DNA from: Variovorax guangxiensis
GTDB taxonomy: Bacteria; Pseudomonadota; Gammaproteobacteria; Burkholderiales; Burkholderiaceae_C
Length of the DNA stretch: 64,000 nucleotides
Direction: 5' to 3'
Assembly (NCBI RefSeq): GCF_003952165.1
Contig: NZ_RXFT01000003.1
Span: forward strand, 372,001 to 436,000
Part shown: positions 46,837-57,900 of the stretch, piece by piece
Layout: every line of letters starts with the position of its first letter
How positions within the stretch are numbered: position 1 is the first letter of the stretch
Notes under the pieces: generated by a model
What the model saw: the letters and a program-made list of their open reading frames with translations, nothing else
Told to the model about the DNA's origin: nothing
Databases searched by the model: none
Translations under genes and position numbers: made by a program

Positions 46837-48940
46837 GGGAAAGCTCTCCAATCACACGGTCCCTCGGACCATCCATCACCACGCGTCCGCCATCGACCAC
46901 GATGATCCGGTCCACCCAGTGCAGCACCGGCATGCGGTGCGTCGCCACCACCAGCGTGCGAGGCGCCAGCCAGTCGCCCAGCGAATCGATGACCTGGCGT
47001 TCGGTCACTTCGTCGAAGTGCGCGGTGGGCTCGTCCAGCAGCACGACCGAAGGCTGGCGTATCAGCGTGCGCGCGAGCAGCAGCGCCTGCCGCTGGCCAC
47101 CCGAGAGGCCGAGGCCGCCTTCGTGGACCATCTCGGCCAGCCCTTCGGGGCGCGACTGCACGAAGGGCAAGGCGCCGGCCATGGCGAGGGCCTCCAGCAC
47201 CTGCTCGTCGGTCGCCAGTGGCATGCCCATGGTGATGTTCTCGCGGATCGAGCCGTGGAAGAGCCGTGCGTTCTGTGTGAGCAGCCCCACGTCGCGGCGC
47301 AGGTCGGACGGATCGATCAGCGAGATGTCGAGCGAATCCAGCGACACGTTGCCGCGCTGCGGCGCCTGCAGGCCGGCCAGCAGCTGCAGCAGCGTGGATT
47401 TGCCGGCGCCCATGCGTCCCAGCAGCGCGATCTTCTCGCCGGGCTGTATCTGCAGCTGCGCGGCCGCGAACGCCGGGCTCCTGTCGTCCTTGCCGTAGCG
47501 GAATTCGATGCCCGTGACGTTGTAGCGCCCCTGCAGTGCCGCCGCATGCACCAGCCGCGCGCGCTCGGGCTGATCAACGGGGCGCTGCATGAGCTGGTCG
47601 AGCCCGGCGCGCGCCACCTTGGCCTGCTGCCAGCGCGCGAACACGCCCGAGAGCTGCGCGAGCGGCGCGATCATGCGCGATGCGAGGATCGACGAACCGA
47701 CCAGCGCGCCGGTGGTCATTTCGCCTCTCATCACGAGGAAGCAGCCCGCCAGCAGCACCACGGCGTAGACGATGGTCTGCAACTCCTGCGTCCAGGTCAT
47801 GAGCAATCCCGTGAGAAATCGCTGGCGCATGCTGACGCCGGCCGAGACATCGTTGGCGTGGTTCCACTGGTTCTGGAAGCGCGGCTCCGCACGCAGGAGC
47901 TTGATGTCTTCCAGGCCCTCGACGGCCTCGACCAGCAGCGCGTTGCGCAGCGCCGATTCGCGCATGCCCTCGCTGGCCAGCCGCGCGAGCGGCTTCTGAA
48001 TCAGCAGCCCCGGAATCACCAGCAGCGGCACGGCCGCCAGCGCCACCAGCGCGAGCGGCCCGGCCACCAGCCACAGCACGACCAGGAAGAGCACGAAGAA
48101 CGGCAGGTCGGCCACGGCGCCGATCGTGGTGGAAGTGAGCAGCTCACGCACCTGCTCGACCTCGCGCACCTGCGCGATGAAGGAGCCTGTGGACTTGGAG
48201 CGTGCATCGGTGCGCACCCGCAGCGCGTGGCCGAAGACGATGTCGGACACCTTGAGGTCGGCCCGCTTGCCGATCACGTCGGAGATGTGCGTGCGCGACA
48301 TGCGCAGCAGGAACTCGAAGGCCACGGCGAGCATGACGCCGCCGAACAGTACCCAGAGCGATGATTCCGACTGAGCGGGCACCACGCGGTCGTAGATCTG
48401 CATCGAGAAGATCGTCGAGGCCAGTGCCAGCACGTTGGCGAAAACCGAGGCCAGCACGATGTCGCCGTAGCGGCGCCAGTCGCGCAGCGCGATGGCCCAG
48501 AACCAGTTGGAACGGTAGGGCTTGACGTAGCCGTCCACGCGCGCGTCGGGAACCGCGGTGTTGGGTCGCAGGATGGCGGAGCGCCTTGCGCGCCGCTGCA
48601 GCTCCTCGGCGGACAGCGCGGTTTCGAGCCCGTGGTCGCCGCCGAGCAGCACGCCCAGCTTGCCGTTGCCATCGGCCGCCCGCACCACGCCGACTTCGCC
48701 GTTGTCGAACTCCACCACCAGCGGCAGCCGCCATGGGTCGAGCTGCGCGCTGGAAAAGGCATCGAGGCGCAACGAGAGGCCCAGGTGCCGCGCCATGTGC
48801 TCGAGCAGCGTGTCCATCGGTGCGCCGCGCTCCCAGGCCAGCGAGACGCGCACGCGTTCCTGCGAGGCGCCGATGCCGTAGTGGCGTGCGACATAGAGCA
48901 TGGCGTCGAGCCAGCTGGTGTACTGCGGAGGCAGTTTCAT
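46817..48940 (-). CDS. Type I secretion ABC exporter (LapB/RtxB type)
   Basis: The 707-residue exporter has an N-terminal C39-like domain without an evident catalytic Cys (MKLPPQYTSWLDAMLYVARHYG), as in LapB and RtxB, where it helps bind the substrate. Six membrane segments follow. The nucleotide-binding domain has Walker A LGRMGAGKST, signature LSGGQRQALLLART and Walker B VVLLDEPTAHFDE. It powers export of unfolded adhesin through the inner membrane. ATG 48940 overlaps the TolC-type stop (ATGA). Its substrate is almost certainly the giant adhesin encoded first in the operon. Confidence 0.94.
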   Translation of the reverse strand: MKLPPQYTSWLDAMLYVARHYGIGASQERVRVSLAWERGAPMDTLLEHMARHLGLSLRLDAFSSAQLDPWRLPLVVEFDNGEVGVVRAADGNGKLGVLLGGDHGLETALSAEELQRRARRSAILRPNTAVPDARVDGYVKPYRSNWFWAIALRDWRRYGDIVLASVFANVLALASTIFSMQIYDRVVPAQSESSLWVLFGGVMLAVAFEFLLRMSRTHISDVIGKRADLKVSDIVFGHALRVRTDARSKSTGSFIAQVREVEQVRELLTSTTIGAVADLPFFVLFLVVLWLVAGPLALVALAAVPLLVIPGLLIQKPLARLASEGMRESALRNALLVEAVEGLEDIKLLRAEPRFQNQWNHANDVSAGVSMRQRFLTGLLMTWTQELQTIVYAVVLLAGCFLVMRGEMTTGALVGSSILASRMIAPLAQLSGVFARWQQAKVARAGLDQLMQRPVDQPERARLVHAAALQGRYNVTGIEFRYGKDDRSPAFAAAQLQIQPGEKIALLGRMGAGKSTLLQLLAGLQAPQRGNVSLDSLDISLIDPSDLRRDVGLLTQNARLFHGSIRENITMGMPLATDEQVLEALAMAGALPFVQSRPEGLAEMVHEGGLGLSGGQRQALLLARTLIRQPSVVLLDEPTAHFDEVTERQVIDSLGDWLAPRTLVVATHRMPVLHWVDRIIVVDGGRVVMDGPRDRVIGELSHGNSNA

Positions 48941-50364
48941 GGAAGCAGTTCCATTCCCTGGACGGTGGTGTTGTCGAGACCGTAGAAGGCGCGACCCTGC
49001 CCGGTCGCGCCGATGTAGCCGATGCGGCTTTCCCAGAGGTCGTGCAGCACGGCCTCCTGGTCGGCCGCGGCCTGGTGGATCTCCTGCTCGGCGTTGAGCA
49101 GGTCGAGGATGGAGCGTGTGCCCAGCGTGTACTGCTCGCGGTAGAGGTCGCGCGCCTCGCCGATGCTGCGGCGGCGTTCGGCCAGCACGCCCAGCCGCGC
49201 CTGCGCGCCGGCGACCTGCTCGCGGAAGCTGCGCATCTGGTCGCCCGCATTCAGCCGGGCGGTATCGATGCGCATGCGCGCGGCCTCCTCGGCGGCGGTG
49301 GCCGAGCGCACCTGCGCATCCATCGCGCCGCCCTGGAAGATCGCGCTGGAGAGGTTGAACATCACCGTGTGGTGCATGCCGTTGCGCTCCATCGTGGCGG
49401 GATTGACGCCGCCCATGGCCTTGTTGGCGGAGACGTCGAGGCTCAGCGTCGGATAGCGCTGCGCCTTCGCGATCTCGAGCTGGGCGGCGGCCACGCGCCG
49501 GTCGGCCTCGGCGGTCAGCACGTCGGGAAGCAGGCTGGCGTCCGGCGCCTGGTCGATGCGCAGCTCGCTGGCCAGCTGTTGCGGAAGCGGCGCGACCAGC
49601 GCCGGGGCCGCACCACCCAGCAGCGTCGCCAGGCGCTCGCGCGACTGCGCGAGCAGCGACTTCACCTGCAGCAAGTTGGCGCGCGCACTCTCGACGCGCG
49701 ACTCCGCCTGCAGCGGATCGGCCTTGGTGCTCAGGCCCGACTTCGCGCGCAGCCGCGCGGTTTCGAGCACCTTCTCGACGGCCTTGACCTGCTCCTGCGC
49801 GATCGCGGCGAGCGACTGATAGCGGTGCGCCCTGACCACGGCCTCGGCGGTCTGCTGCGCGACGGCGTCGATCTGCCGCAGCACGATGGCCTGCTGGCGC
49901 CGCACCTGCGCCTCGGACTGGTCCACCGCCCCCGAGACCTTGCCGAAGTCGTAGAGCATCTGCGACAGCGAGGCACTCGCCAGAACACCGTTGCCGCGGC
50001 CTCGGCCCGCGCCCGAGCCGCCGCTGTTGTTGAGGCCGGCGCCCATGCCCAGCTTCACCTGCGGGTAGTAGCCGGCGCGCGCCACCTCGACGCCGCCCGA
50101 CTGCTGCGCCAGCGTGGCGATGGCATCGGCGATCGAGGGATGGCGCGCCACAGCGCGGCGCACGGCATCGGCCAGCTCCAGGGGTTTGGAGTCCTGCGGG
50201 GCCGGGGAGGCCTGCGACTGGGACGACAGCGCCCCCAGCTCCCGTGCCAGCGCGCTCGGCGCGAGCCGCCGCGACGCCTTCAGTTCGACGAATTCCTGCG
50301 CCGCCGCGGGCAGGCCCGCAAGGGCCAGCCATGCGGCTGCGCAGAGGTGTGTGCCTGGTTTCAC
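48937..50364 (-). CDS. TolC/LapE-type outer-membrane channel
   Basis: This 475-residue protein starts with a GTG and a signal peptide (VKPGTHLCAAAWLALAGLPAAAQ). It then has the repeated TolC helical barrel pattern: LADAVRRAVARHPSIADAIATLAQQ, ARAGYYPQVKLGMG, LLYDFGK-like SQMLYDFGKVSGAV and GTRSILDLLNAEQEI. It forms the outer-membrane part of the type I exporter. The GTG overlaps the halogenase stop (GTGA), so the two are translationally coupled. That ties the halogenase to the secretion genes. Confidence 0.93.
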   Translation of the reverse strand: MKPGTHLCAAAWLALAGLPAAAQEFVELKASRRLAPSALARELGALSSQSQASPAPQDSKPLELADAVRRAVARHPSIADAIATLAQQSGGVEVARAGYYPQVKLGMGAGLNNSGGSGAGRGRGNGVLASASLSQMLYDFGKVSGAVDQSEAQVRRQQAIVLRQIDAVAQQTAEAVVRAHRYQSLAAIAQEQVKAVEKVLETARLRAKSGLSTKADPLQAESRVESARANLLQVKSLLAQSRERLATLLGGAAPALVAPLPQQLASELRIDQAPDASLLPDVLTAEADRRVAAAQLEIAKAQRYPTLSLDVSANKAMGGVNPATMERNGMHHTVMFNLSSAIFQGGAMDAQVRSATAAEEAARMRIDTARLNAGDQMRSFREQVAGAQARLGVLAERRRSIGEARDLYREQYTLGTRSILDLLNAEQEIHQAAADQEAVLHDLWESRIGYIGATGQGRAFYGLDNTTVQGMELLP

Positions 50365-51896
50365 GCGGATCGGTCCCCCTTCGAAGAAAAGTCGCCGGCT
50401 GCGCCGAGCTCGCGCATCCGGGTGATGTAGGCCGCCACGCGCGCACGGCTGGCGGACGGCAGGCCCTGCAGTTCGGCTGCGGCTGCTTCGCGCGGCACCA
50501 CGCCCAGCGGCGCGGCCACGAAGAGCCAGTTGAGGGCGTGGAAGATTCCCTGCCATCCGTTGATTGCGTAGTTCTGCACGTCCACCATCCGCGGCGTGCG
50601 CTGCTGGAAGCACGCCCACAGCTCCGCGTAGCTGGGCGGCAGCGGCAGTTCCGCCACATCGCGCCAGAAGGCGGTGTCGCGCCGCGGGCAGTCGTAGTGC
50701 ATGCGCAGGAAGTCGCGGATGCCCGACCAGCACCGCGCATTGGCTTCATTGAAGTCGTCGATCAGGTGCCCCGCCACCACGCCGTCGCCGGCCGCGACGA
50801 TGCGCTCGAAGTTGCGCAGCTGCTCCAGCATCTGGCCGATGGATGTCGCTTCCAGCGGCTCGACGAAGCCCGAGGCCAGCCCCACTGCCATGACGTTGCC
50901 GACCCAGACCTGTTCGAAATGGCCCGGCTCGAACCTGAGCGTGCGCATCGGCTCGATCCCTGGGCCGATGCGGCGATGGATCTCCTCGACGACCTGTGCC
51001 TCGTCGGCATGCGCGCTACTGAAGACGTACCCGGCGCCCACGCGTTCCACCAGCGGTATCTGCCACATCCAGCCCGCGGGCATCGCGATCGCCCGCGTGA
51101 CCAGCGAAGGATTCGGCTGCGGGTGCGGCATGTGGAAGGGCACGGCGCGATCGAGAAGCAGGTACCCGGAGAACGAGCGCCAGCGCACGCCCAGCTTGCC
51201 GCCGATGCCCAGCCGCGCCAGCCCGGACGCATCGACCAGCAGGTCGAGCCCGACGGTCTCCTCGGCGCCTTCGAGCCGCACCGCCCGCGCCATGCCCTGC
51301 GCGTCGCAAACGAGTTCCTCGACGCGGGCCTGCTGGTGCACCACGCCGCGCGAGACGGCCACGCGGCGCAGGTAGTCGGCAAGCTTGTGGCTGTCGAAAT
51401 GGAAGGACGCCGACAGGCCCGAGCTCGCGCCGAGCTGGAGCATCGCCGCCGCCTGCTGCTGCGACGCATTGATCGCGATCGACGCGAAGCCCGGTATGTA
51501 GCGGTGAAGCTCCATGCCCTCGTGCACCATGCCCGAGAGCAGCGGATGGAAGCCGGCTTCCATCCAGTCGATTTCCTGCAGGCCGGGCCGGCCGAAGAGG
51601 TGGTAGTAGCGGTCGTCGTCTTCCCCTGTGCGCCAGCCTTCGTAGCAGAAACCCAGCTTGAAGGCGGCGCCGGTCTCGCGCACGAATTCGTTGAGCCCGA
51701 TGCCGTTGCGGCGCAGCGCATCGATCAGGTTGAGCAGGCCGCCCTCGCCGACGCCGACGATGCCGATGGCAGGCGACTCGATCACGCGCACCTCGACCTG
51801 CGGCGCGAACAGGCGGCGCAGCGTGAGTGCAGAGAACCAGCCTGCGGTCCCGCCGCCGATGACGACGGCGCGGGAGATGTTGCGAAGATTCAGCAT
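50361..51896 (-). CDS. Flavin-dependent tryptophan-halogenase-family protein
   Basis: This 511-residue cytoplasmic protein has the FAD site VVIGGGTAGW (N-terminus) and ESPAIGIVGVGEGG, then a Lys in AAFKLGFCYEGW at the place of the halogenase active-site Lys. It also has the diagnostic WMWQIP (WxWxIP) motif and GLASGFVEPLEATSI, the segment that holds the conserved acidic residue in PrnA-type enzymes. All family motifs seem intact. Members chlorinate or brominate tryptophan or other aromatics using FADH2 from a partner reductase; none is visible nearby. It lies between the adhesin and its TolC channel. The substrate may be free tryptophan, a peptide or the adhesin; only the fold is secure. Confidence 0.85.
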   Translation of the reverse strand: MLNLRNISRAVVIGGGTAGWFSALTLRRLFAPQVEVRVIESPAIGIVGVGEGGLLNLIDALRRNGIGLNEFVRETGAAFKLGFCYEGWRTGEDDDRYYHLFGRPGLQEIDWMEAGFHPLLSGMVHEGMELHRYIPGFASIAINASQQQAAAMLQLGASSGLSASFHFDSHKLADYLRRVAVSRGVVHQQARVEELVCDAQGMARAVRLEGAEETVGLDLLVDASGLARLGIGGKLGVRWRSFSGYLLLDRAVPFHMPHPQPNPSLVTRAIAMPAGWMWQIPLVERVGAGYVFSSAHADEAQVVEEIHRRIGPGIEPMRTLRFEPGHFEQVWVGNVMAVGLASGFVEPLEATSIGQMLEQLRNFERIVAAGDGVVAGHLIDDFNEANARCWSGIRDFLRMHYDCPRRDTAFWRDVAELPLPPSYAELWACFQQRTPRMVDVQNYAINGWQGIFHALNWLFVAAPLGVVPREAAAAELQGLPSASRARVAAYITRMRELGAAGDFSSKGDRSA

Positions 51897-51927
51897 ATGC
51901 GTGGTTTCATGGGCTCGTCCGGAGAAG

Positions 51928-51950
51928 AAGGGCGCGCAGGGAGCGCCCTT
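51928..51950 (-). terminator. Hairpin between adhesin and halogenase genes, attenuator-like
   Basis: Read on the minus strand, AAGGGCGC pairs perfectly with GCGCCCTT around a 7-base loop, followed by CTTCTCC. It is the only sizeable gap (74 bases) in an otherwise overlapping operon. The tail is T-poor, so partial rather than full termination is likely. It would give much adhesin mRNA and less mRNA for the exporter, or protect the adhesin mRNA 3' end. Confidence 0.5.
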
Positions 51951-51970
51951 CCCCCATCCGGCAAGAAGCC

Positions 51971-54900
51971 TCAGGCCAGCACGAGCTGGTGGTTGGCCAG
52001 CAGCGTCGCGAGGTCGGTGGTCACGCCGTTGAGCGTGATCAGCTGCGTCGCCGAATAGGCGGCGCCCGATCCGTCGCGATCGATGTACAGCGTGGTATTG
52101 CCGCCGCTGACGTCCACGCGGAGGTAGTTGCCGATGGTCTCGCCCGCGTCGATCGTGGCCACGCCGTTGATGTAGCGCGCCGCGCCATCGGCATCCGCCT
52201 GATAGCCCACCAGCAGTTCCCGAAGGTCGATGCGGTCCGCGTTCGCCGTGGCCTCGAAGGTCCCGACCGTGAACGAGTTCGCCGAGTCGGCACCGTTGCC
52301 GCCGGTGGCATCGCTGGAGGCGAGCAGCTTGTAGAGCAGCGTGTCGCGGCCTCCGCCCGTGAGGTTGAAGACATCGTTGCCGCCACGCCCCTCGAACTGG
52401 TTGTCTGCCGCGTTGTCGGTGAAGACGTCCGCGCCGCTTCCACCGGCAAGGCCCTCGATATCGCGGAAACTCGCAGTGCCGAAGCCGGTGTTCTGCGCGC
52501 CGCCCTTGCTCAGGTCGATCGTCAGCGCCGTGCTGCCGGCGAGCTTGTAGTCGACGACGTCGAGGCCGCCGGTGTTGCTCCAGGCCCTGACGCCAGACAC
52601 CGTCACCGTGCCCCCGCCGCCCTCGTACTTGTCGTTGCCGAGCGTGGCGAAGAAGGTGTCGTTGTAGCCGGTACCGACGATGCCGTTGCCGATGTCGGCA
52701 TTGGCGACGTTGGTCCCGGACTCGGCGGTCAGCACGAAGGCGTGGTTGGCCGCGCCGGTCTTCAGGCCGGTCCAGGCGTTGTTGACGTTCTCGATCGTGT
52801 TGCCGCCGAGGCTGTCCGCGCCTCCCACGTCCGCCGCCTTGCCGTTGACGATGCGCAGGAGTGCGAGGGTGTAGGTCTCGCTCGCATCGAGCCCGTAGAA
52901 ATCGACGATCGCCGAGCTGTCGTTGGTCTGGTTGCCGGACTGCGGGTTGACCATCTGCGTGCTCACCAGCTTGCCCTTCGAATCGAAGAGCTGCACCGTG
53001 TTTCCGTACAGCGCGTTGATGCCCTGCGCATCCAGGATGCGGAAGTGCAGCGACGTGCCGTCGGCCACCGTGTTGGTATTGGTGATGAACTTCGTGGTGC
53101 CCAGCTGCGTGAATGCAAGCAGGTCCCTGTCCCCGTCCCAGTCGATGTCCACCGCCACGGCGCCGGTGACCAGGTTGCTGTTCGCCACGCTGCCGTTCCA
53201 GAAGCCAATCTCGCTCTGCCCGCCGAGCAGGTTGGTGGTGTCGAACTTGACCTGACTCGCCGAACTCGTGTTCGTGTAGAGATTGATCGGTCCCGACATG
53301 CCATAGATCGTCTGGCCACCGGTAGGGCCGAAGCCTGGCAGTTCGATGGCATCCATCTTGCCGTCGCCGTTCCAGTCCACCGCGATCGAAGGTCCGCCTT
53401 GCAGTCGCTTCATCGCCGGGGTGGTGCCATTCCAGCCGAAGTAGGAGTCGTTGAGCAGGTACATGCCCGACGGCTGTTCGCCGACACCGGCATATTTCGA
53501 GCCGTAGTCCATCTTCAGCTTGCCGGCGCCATCGTTGAAGAGGATGCGGCTCTGGTACTGCGCATCGGTCGTGGTGCCGTAGCCTCGGCTGAGGAACAGG
53601 TCCATGTAGCCGTCGCCGTTGAAGTCGGCCCAGGTCATGGAGATGCCGTTGCCGTAGCCCGGATCGTCGTCCGCGCGCTGGAAGGTCTTCTCGATGATCT
53701 GCGTGTTCTCCCACGTGCCATCGCCCTTGTTGGTGGCGACGACCAGGCGGTACTGGTTCGTGCTCCTGGCCACGTAGGCGTTGGTGCCGGGGTCGTCGTA
53801 CGGCCCGCCGAGCTTCGTGGTGCCAGCGGTCGCGTGATAGACCAGGTCGATCTTGCCGTCGTTGTTCAGGTCGACGCCCGACAGTTCCATGTCGAAGGTG
53901 GCGTTGTAGTAGTTGCTCGAATACGGCGCGCTCGAGCTGGACGCCTTGGCGTCGGTGTAGCCGCCATCCTTCACCATGCCCAGGATGCTGCCGTCCATGT
54001 TCAGCACGATCTGCGAGTCGTAGCCGCCGCCGCTGGTGGCGTCGTTCGGCGTCTGGTCGCCGTAGGCCATGTCGACGAAACCGTCGCCGGTCTTGTCGAA
54101 GGCCACCACGCCGCCGAACCAGCTGTAGGTGTTCGCGCTGCCGGCCGTGAGCTTGTCGCCGCCTGCCGCAGACGGTGCGCCCACCTGCAGCGCCGTGTAC
54201 CTGCTGCCATCGAAGATGAACGCCTGCTGGCCGTCGTCGTAGGTGCTGTCTTCCGCGAACAGGTCCATGTACCCGTCGCGGTTGAAGTCCATGAACGTGG
54301 CGTTCTGTACGTAGTTGCGTCCGGCATAGGGGCTGCCGTAGTTGCTGAAGAGGGAGGTCTGCTTGAAGCTGCCCAGCGACGCGCTGTCGCTCCCGTTGGC
54401 GTCGAGCATCGTCTGGTTGCTGTGGATGCGCCACATGCCGTTTTCTCCCAGCGTGTACGCGGTCGCCTTCTGGTTCGGATCGCTGGACACCGACCCGACG
54501 GTCACCGTCGGCGCCGCGGCGACGATGAGTTCGCCGGTGGTCGCGTCGTCGGTGACCTGGGCTCCGGCAGCGTTCCTTACCACTGCGCGGACGTCGTAGG
54601 TTCCCACCGCGACGGCGGAGGAGACCTGCACATACCAGGTCTCGTGCTGCGAATCGACCACCACCGAACCATCGGCCGAGCTGTAGGTCTTGCCGGCGAT
54701 CGTGACCTCGAGATACTGGCCGTTGACCAGCTTGAAGGGGATGCCGCCCGAGACGAGCGGCGTGGTGTCGACGGTCGTCTGGCGGTTGACCGTGACGGCG
54801 TAGTCGACGGTCAGGCTGAAATTGCCGGACAGGCTGCCCTGGGTGCCTGCGGCGGTCGCCACGGCGGCGCGATAGGTGTGGGTCGAGCCGTCCGCGAGAA

Positions 54901-57900
54901 CACCGAGGTCGTAGGTCCAGGCGGTGCCGCTCACCGCCGCCGTTCCCAGCAGCGTGGAGCCTTCGTAGACATTCACGGTGTCGCCGGTGCCGAGCGCCGC
55001 CGTCAGCGTACCCGTGAGCACCGGGTTCGCGTCGTCGGTGGTGGTGCCGCTGCCGAAGGTACCCCTGGATGAGCCCGCATCGTCGATGTAGCCGGTTATC
55101 TTCGCTTCGGTGGCCGGCACCTTCGTGTCGACCGTGAAGCTCAGCGGCGCCGATTTCGGGCCTTCGTTGCCGGCGCTATCGACGTTGCTCACCGTCAGGC
55201 TGTGAGCGCCGTCGGCCAGCTTCTTGTCGGCGTCGGGCGTGAAGCTCCACTTGCCGGAGCCGTCCGCCGTCGCGGAGCCGATCAGCGTTCCGTTGTCGTA
55301 GACCTTCACCACGCCGTTGGGCTCGGCACCGCTGCCGCCAAGGTCGGGGCGCGCGTCGTTGGTTGCACCGCCGGAGGTGATGCCGCCGACGACGGGGGCC
55401 ACGTCATCGACGGCGCGGTCGATGGAAGGCGCGGTCGAGGGAGCGACCGTATCGACGGTGAAGGCGAGCGCTGCCGACGCAGGGCCTTCGTTGCCGGCCG
55501 CATCCACGTTGCGCGCCGTCAGGCTGTGGGCGCCGTCGACCAGCTCCTTGCCGGCTTCGGGCGTGAAGCTCCACTTGCCGGAGCTGTCCGCCGTGGTGGA
55601 GCCGATCAGCTTGCCGTTGTCGTAGATGTTCACCATGCCGTTGGGCTCGGTTCCCGCTCCCTTCAGTTCGGGGCGGGCGTCGTTGGTCATGCCCCCGGAC
55701 GCGATGGCGCCGGTGACCGGTGCGACGTCGTCGACGGCGCGATCGATGGAAGGCGCGCCCGTCGGCGCGATCGTGTCGACCGTGAAGACCACCGCCGTCG
55801 ATTGCGAGCCCTCGTTGCCCGCCGCATCGACGTTCCTCGCCGTGAGCCTGTGCAGGCCATCGGCGAGCTCCTTGCCCGCCGCGGGCGTGAAGCTCCAGTT
55901 GCCCGATGCGTCCGCCGTCGCGGTACCGATCAGCGTACCGTTGTCGTAGATGTGGACGATGCCGTTCGGCTCCGCGCCCGAGCCCTTCAGCTCGGGACGT
56001 GCATCGTTGGTCGTGCCGCGCGATGCGATGGCGCCCGTGACCGGCGCGACGTCGTCCATGGCGCTGTCGATGGAAGGCGTCGTCGCGGGCGCGGTCCGGT
56101 CGACGGTGAGCGTGAACTCCGCCGAAGCGCTGCCCTGGTTGCCCGCCGCGTCCTCCACGCGGGCGGTGTAGCGGTAGGTGTTGCCGTCATCAAGGCCCTT
56201 GTCCTCGAAGCTCCAGGCGTTGCCGCTCACAGCGGCGACGCCGATGCGCGTGCCGTTGCGGTAGACCGCCACCACCTCGTTGGCCGCGAGCGGCGCCGAG
56301 AGCGTGCCGTTGAGCTGGGGCGTCGCATCGTTGGTCGTGGTGCCGGATGCGAAGTTGCCCGTCTGCGGATCGCGGTCGTCGGTGAAGTCGGTAATGGCCA
56401 CCTTCTGGACGGGCGCCGTCAGGTCGACCGTGATGGAATGGGCCAGGCTCTCCGCCCCCTGGTTGCCGCCGGCACTCACGACTCGTGCGGTGTACTTGTA
56501 GGTCGCGCCGTCCGTGAGGCCCTTGTCGAAGAAACGCCAGCTGGTGTTTGTCACCGTCGCGGTACCGATCACGGCACCGTTGCGCAGCACCTCGACCACC
56601 TCGCCCGTGTTCAGGGCGGCGGAGATCGAACCGATGAGCACCGGGTCGGCGTCGTTGGTCGTCCCGCCGTCGGCCACTGCGCCGCGGTCCGGTTCGACGT
56701 TGTCCTGCACACGCACGATCTGCGCCGTCTGCGTGACCGTGGAGGTGATGACGGTGAAGCGCAGGCTGTTCGAGGCGGCGCCGGCGTTGCCGGCCATGTC
56801 GATGACCCTGGCCTCGTAGGTGTAGGTGGTGCCGTTCGAAAGGCCGATGTCGTCGAAGACCCAGTCGGTACCGTTGACGGTCGCGTTGCCCACGTACACG
56901 CCGTTGCGGAACACGCGCAGTTGCTCCGATCTGGCCAGCACGGCGGAGAGGGTGCCCTCCAGCCTGGGCGAATCGTCGTTGGTGCTTCCGTTGGCAGGAA
57001 TGCTGCCCGAGATTGGGTCGGCGTTGTCGATGGCGCGCGAGAGCGTCACGGTCTGCGACGGTGTCACCGTGTCGATGATGAAGACCATCGGCGCCGACTT
57101 CGGCCCTTCGTTGCCGGCCGCGTCGACACTGCTCACCCTGAGGCTGTGTACGCCCTCGGCCAGCTCCTTGCCGGATGCGGGCTCGAAGCTCCACTTTCCG
57201 GAGGCATCGGCCTTGGTGCTTCCAATCAGCACGCCGTTGTCGTAGACGTTCACCGTGCCGTTGGGTTCGGCGCCCGAACCCTTGAGCTCCGGACGCGCGT
57301 CGTTGCTCGTGTCGCCCTGGGCGATCGGGCCCTGGACCGGATCGACGTTGTCGGTGACGCTGTCGATCGCCGGTGCGGCCGATGGGGCGACGGCGTCCAC
57401 CGTCAGCGTGAAGTTCGCCGAGGTGGTGCCCCGGGTGCCGGCAGCGCTCGCGATGGCCGCGGTGTAGGTGTGCGTGCTTCCGTCGGCCAGCGTCGGCAGC
57501 TTGAACTCCCACGCGGTGCCGTTCACGGCAGCGGTGCCAAGCAGCACGCCCCCTTCGAGGATCTGCACGACCTCGCCGGTCTTCAGGCCCGAGACGGTGC
57601 CCTTGAGCACCGGCGTAGTGTCGTTCGTGCTGGTGCCGCTGGCGTAGTCGCCGGCATTCGGGTCGACGTCGTCGGCGTAGGCGGTGATGGCCACCGCATT
57701 GCCGGCGGTCGGCGTCGAGGTGTCGATGGCTACGGTGCGGGCATCGAGCGCCGCGAGGTTGCCGGCGGTATCGACCACGCGCACCCTGTACTCGTGGCTG
57801 CCGTCGGTGAGCACCCGGCCGTCGACGTAGCTCCAGTTGCCGCCGCTGACGATCAGGTTGGCCCAGGTGGCGCCGCCGTCGACGCTGATCTGCGCGGTTT

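Noticed and set aside
44162..51896. Halogenated natural-product biosynthetic cluster
   Set aside because: No NRPS, PKS, prenyltransferase, flavin reductase or tryptophan-modifying genes accompany the halogenase; all neighbours belong to adhesin export.
53100..54310. Separate integrin-like or VCBS gene
   Set aside because: The propeller is in one uninterrupted frame with the Ig repeats and the C-terminal secretion signal.
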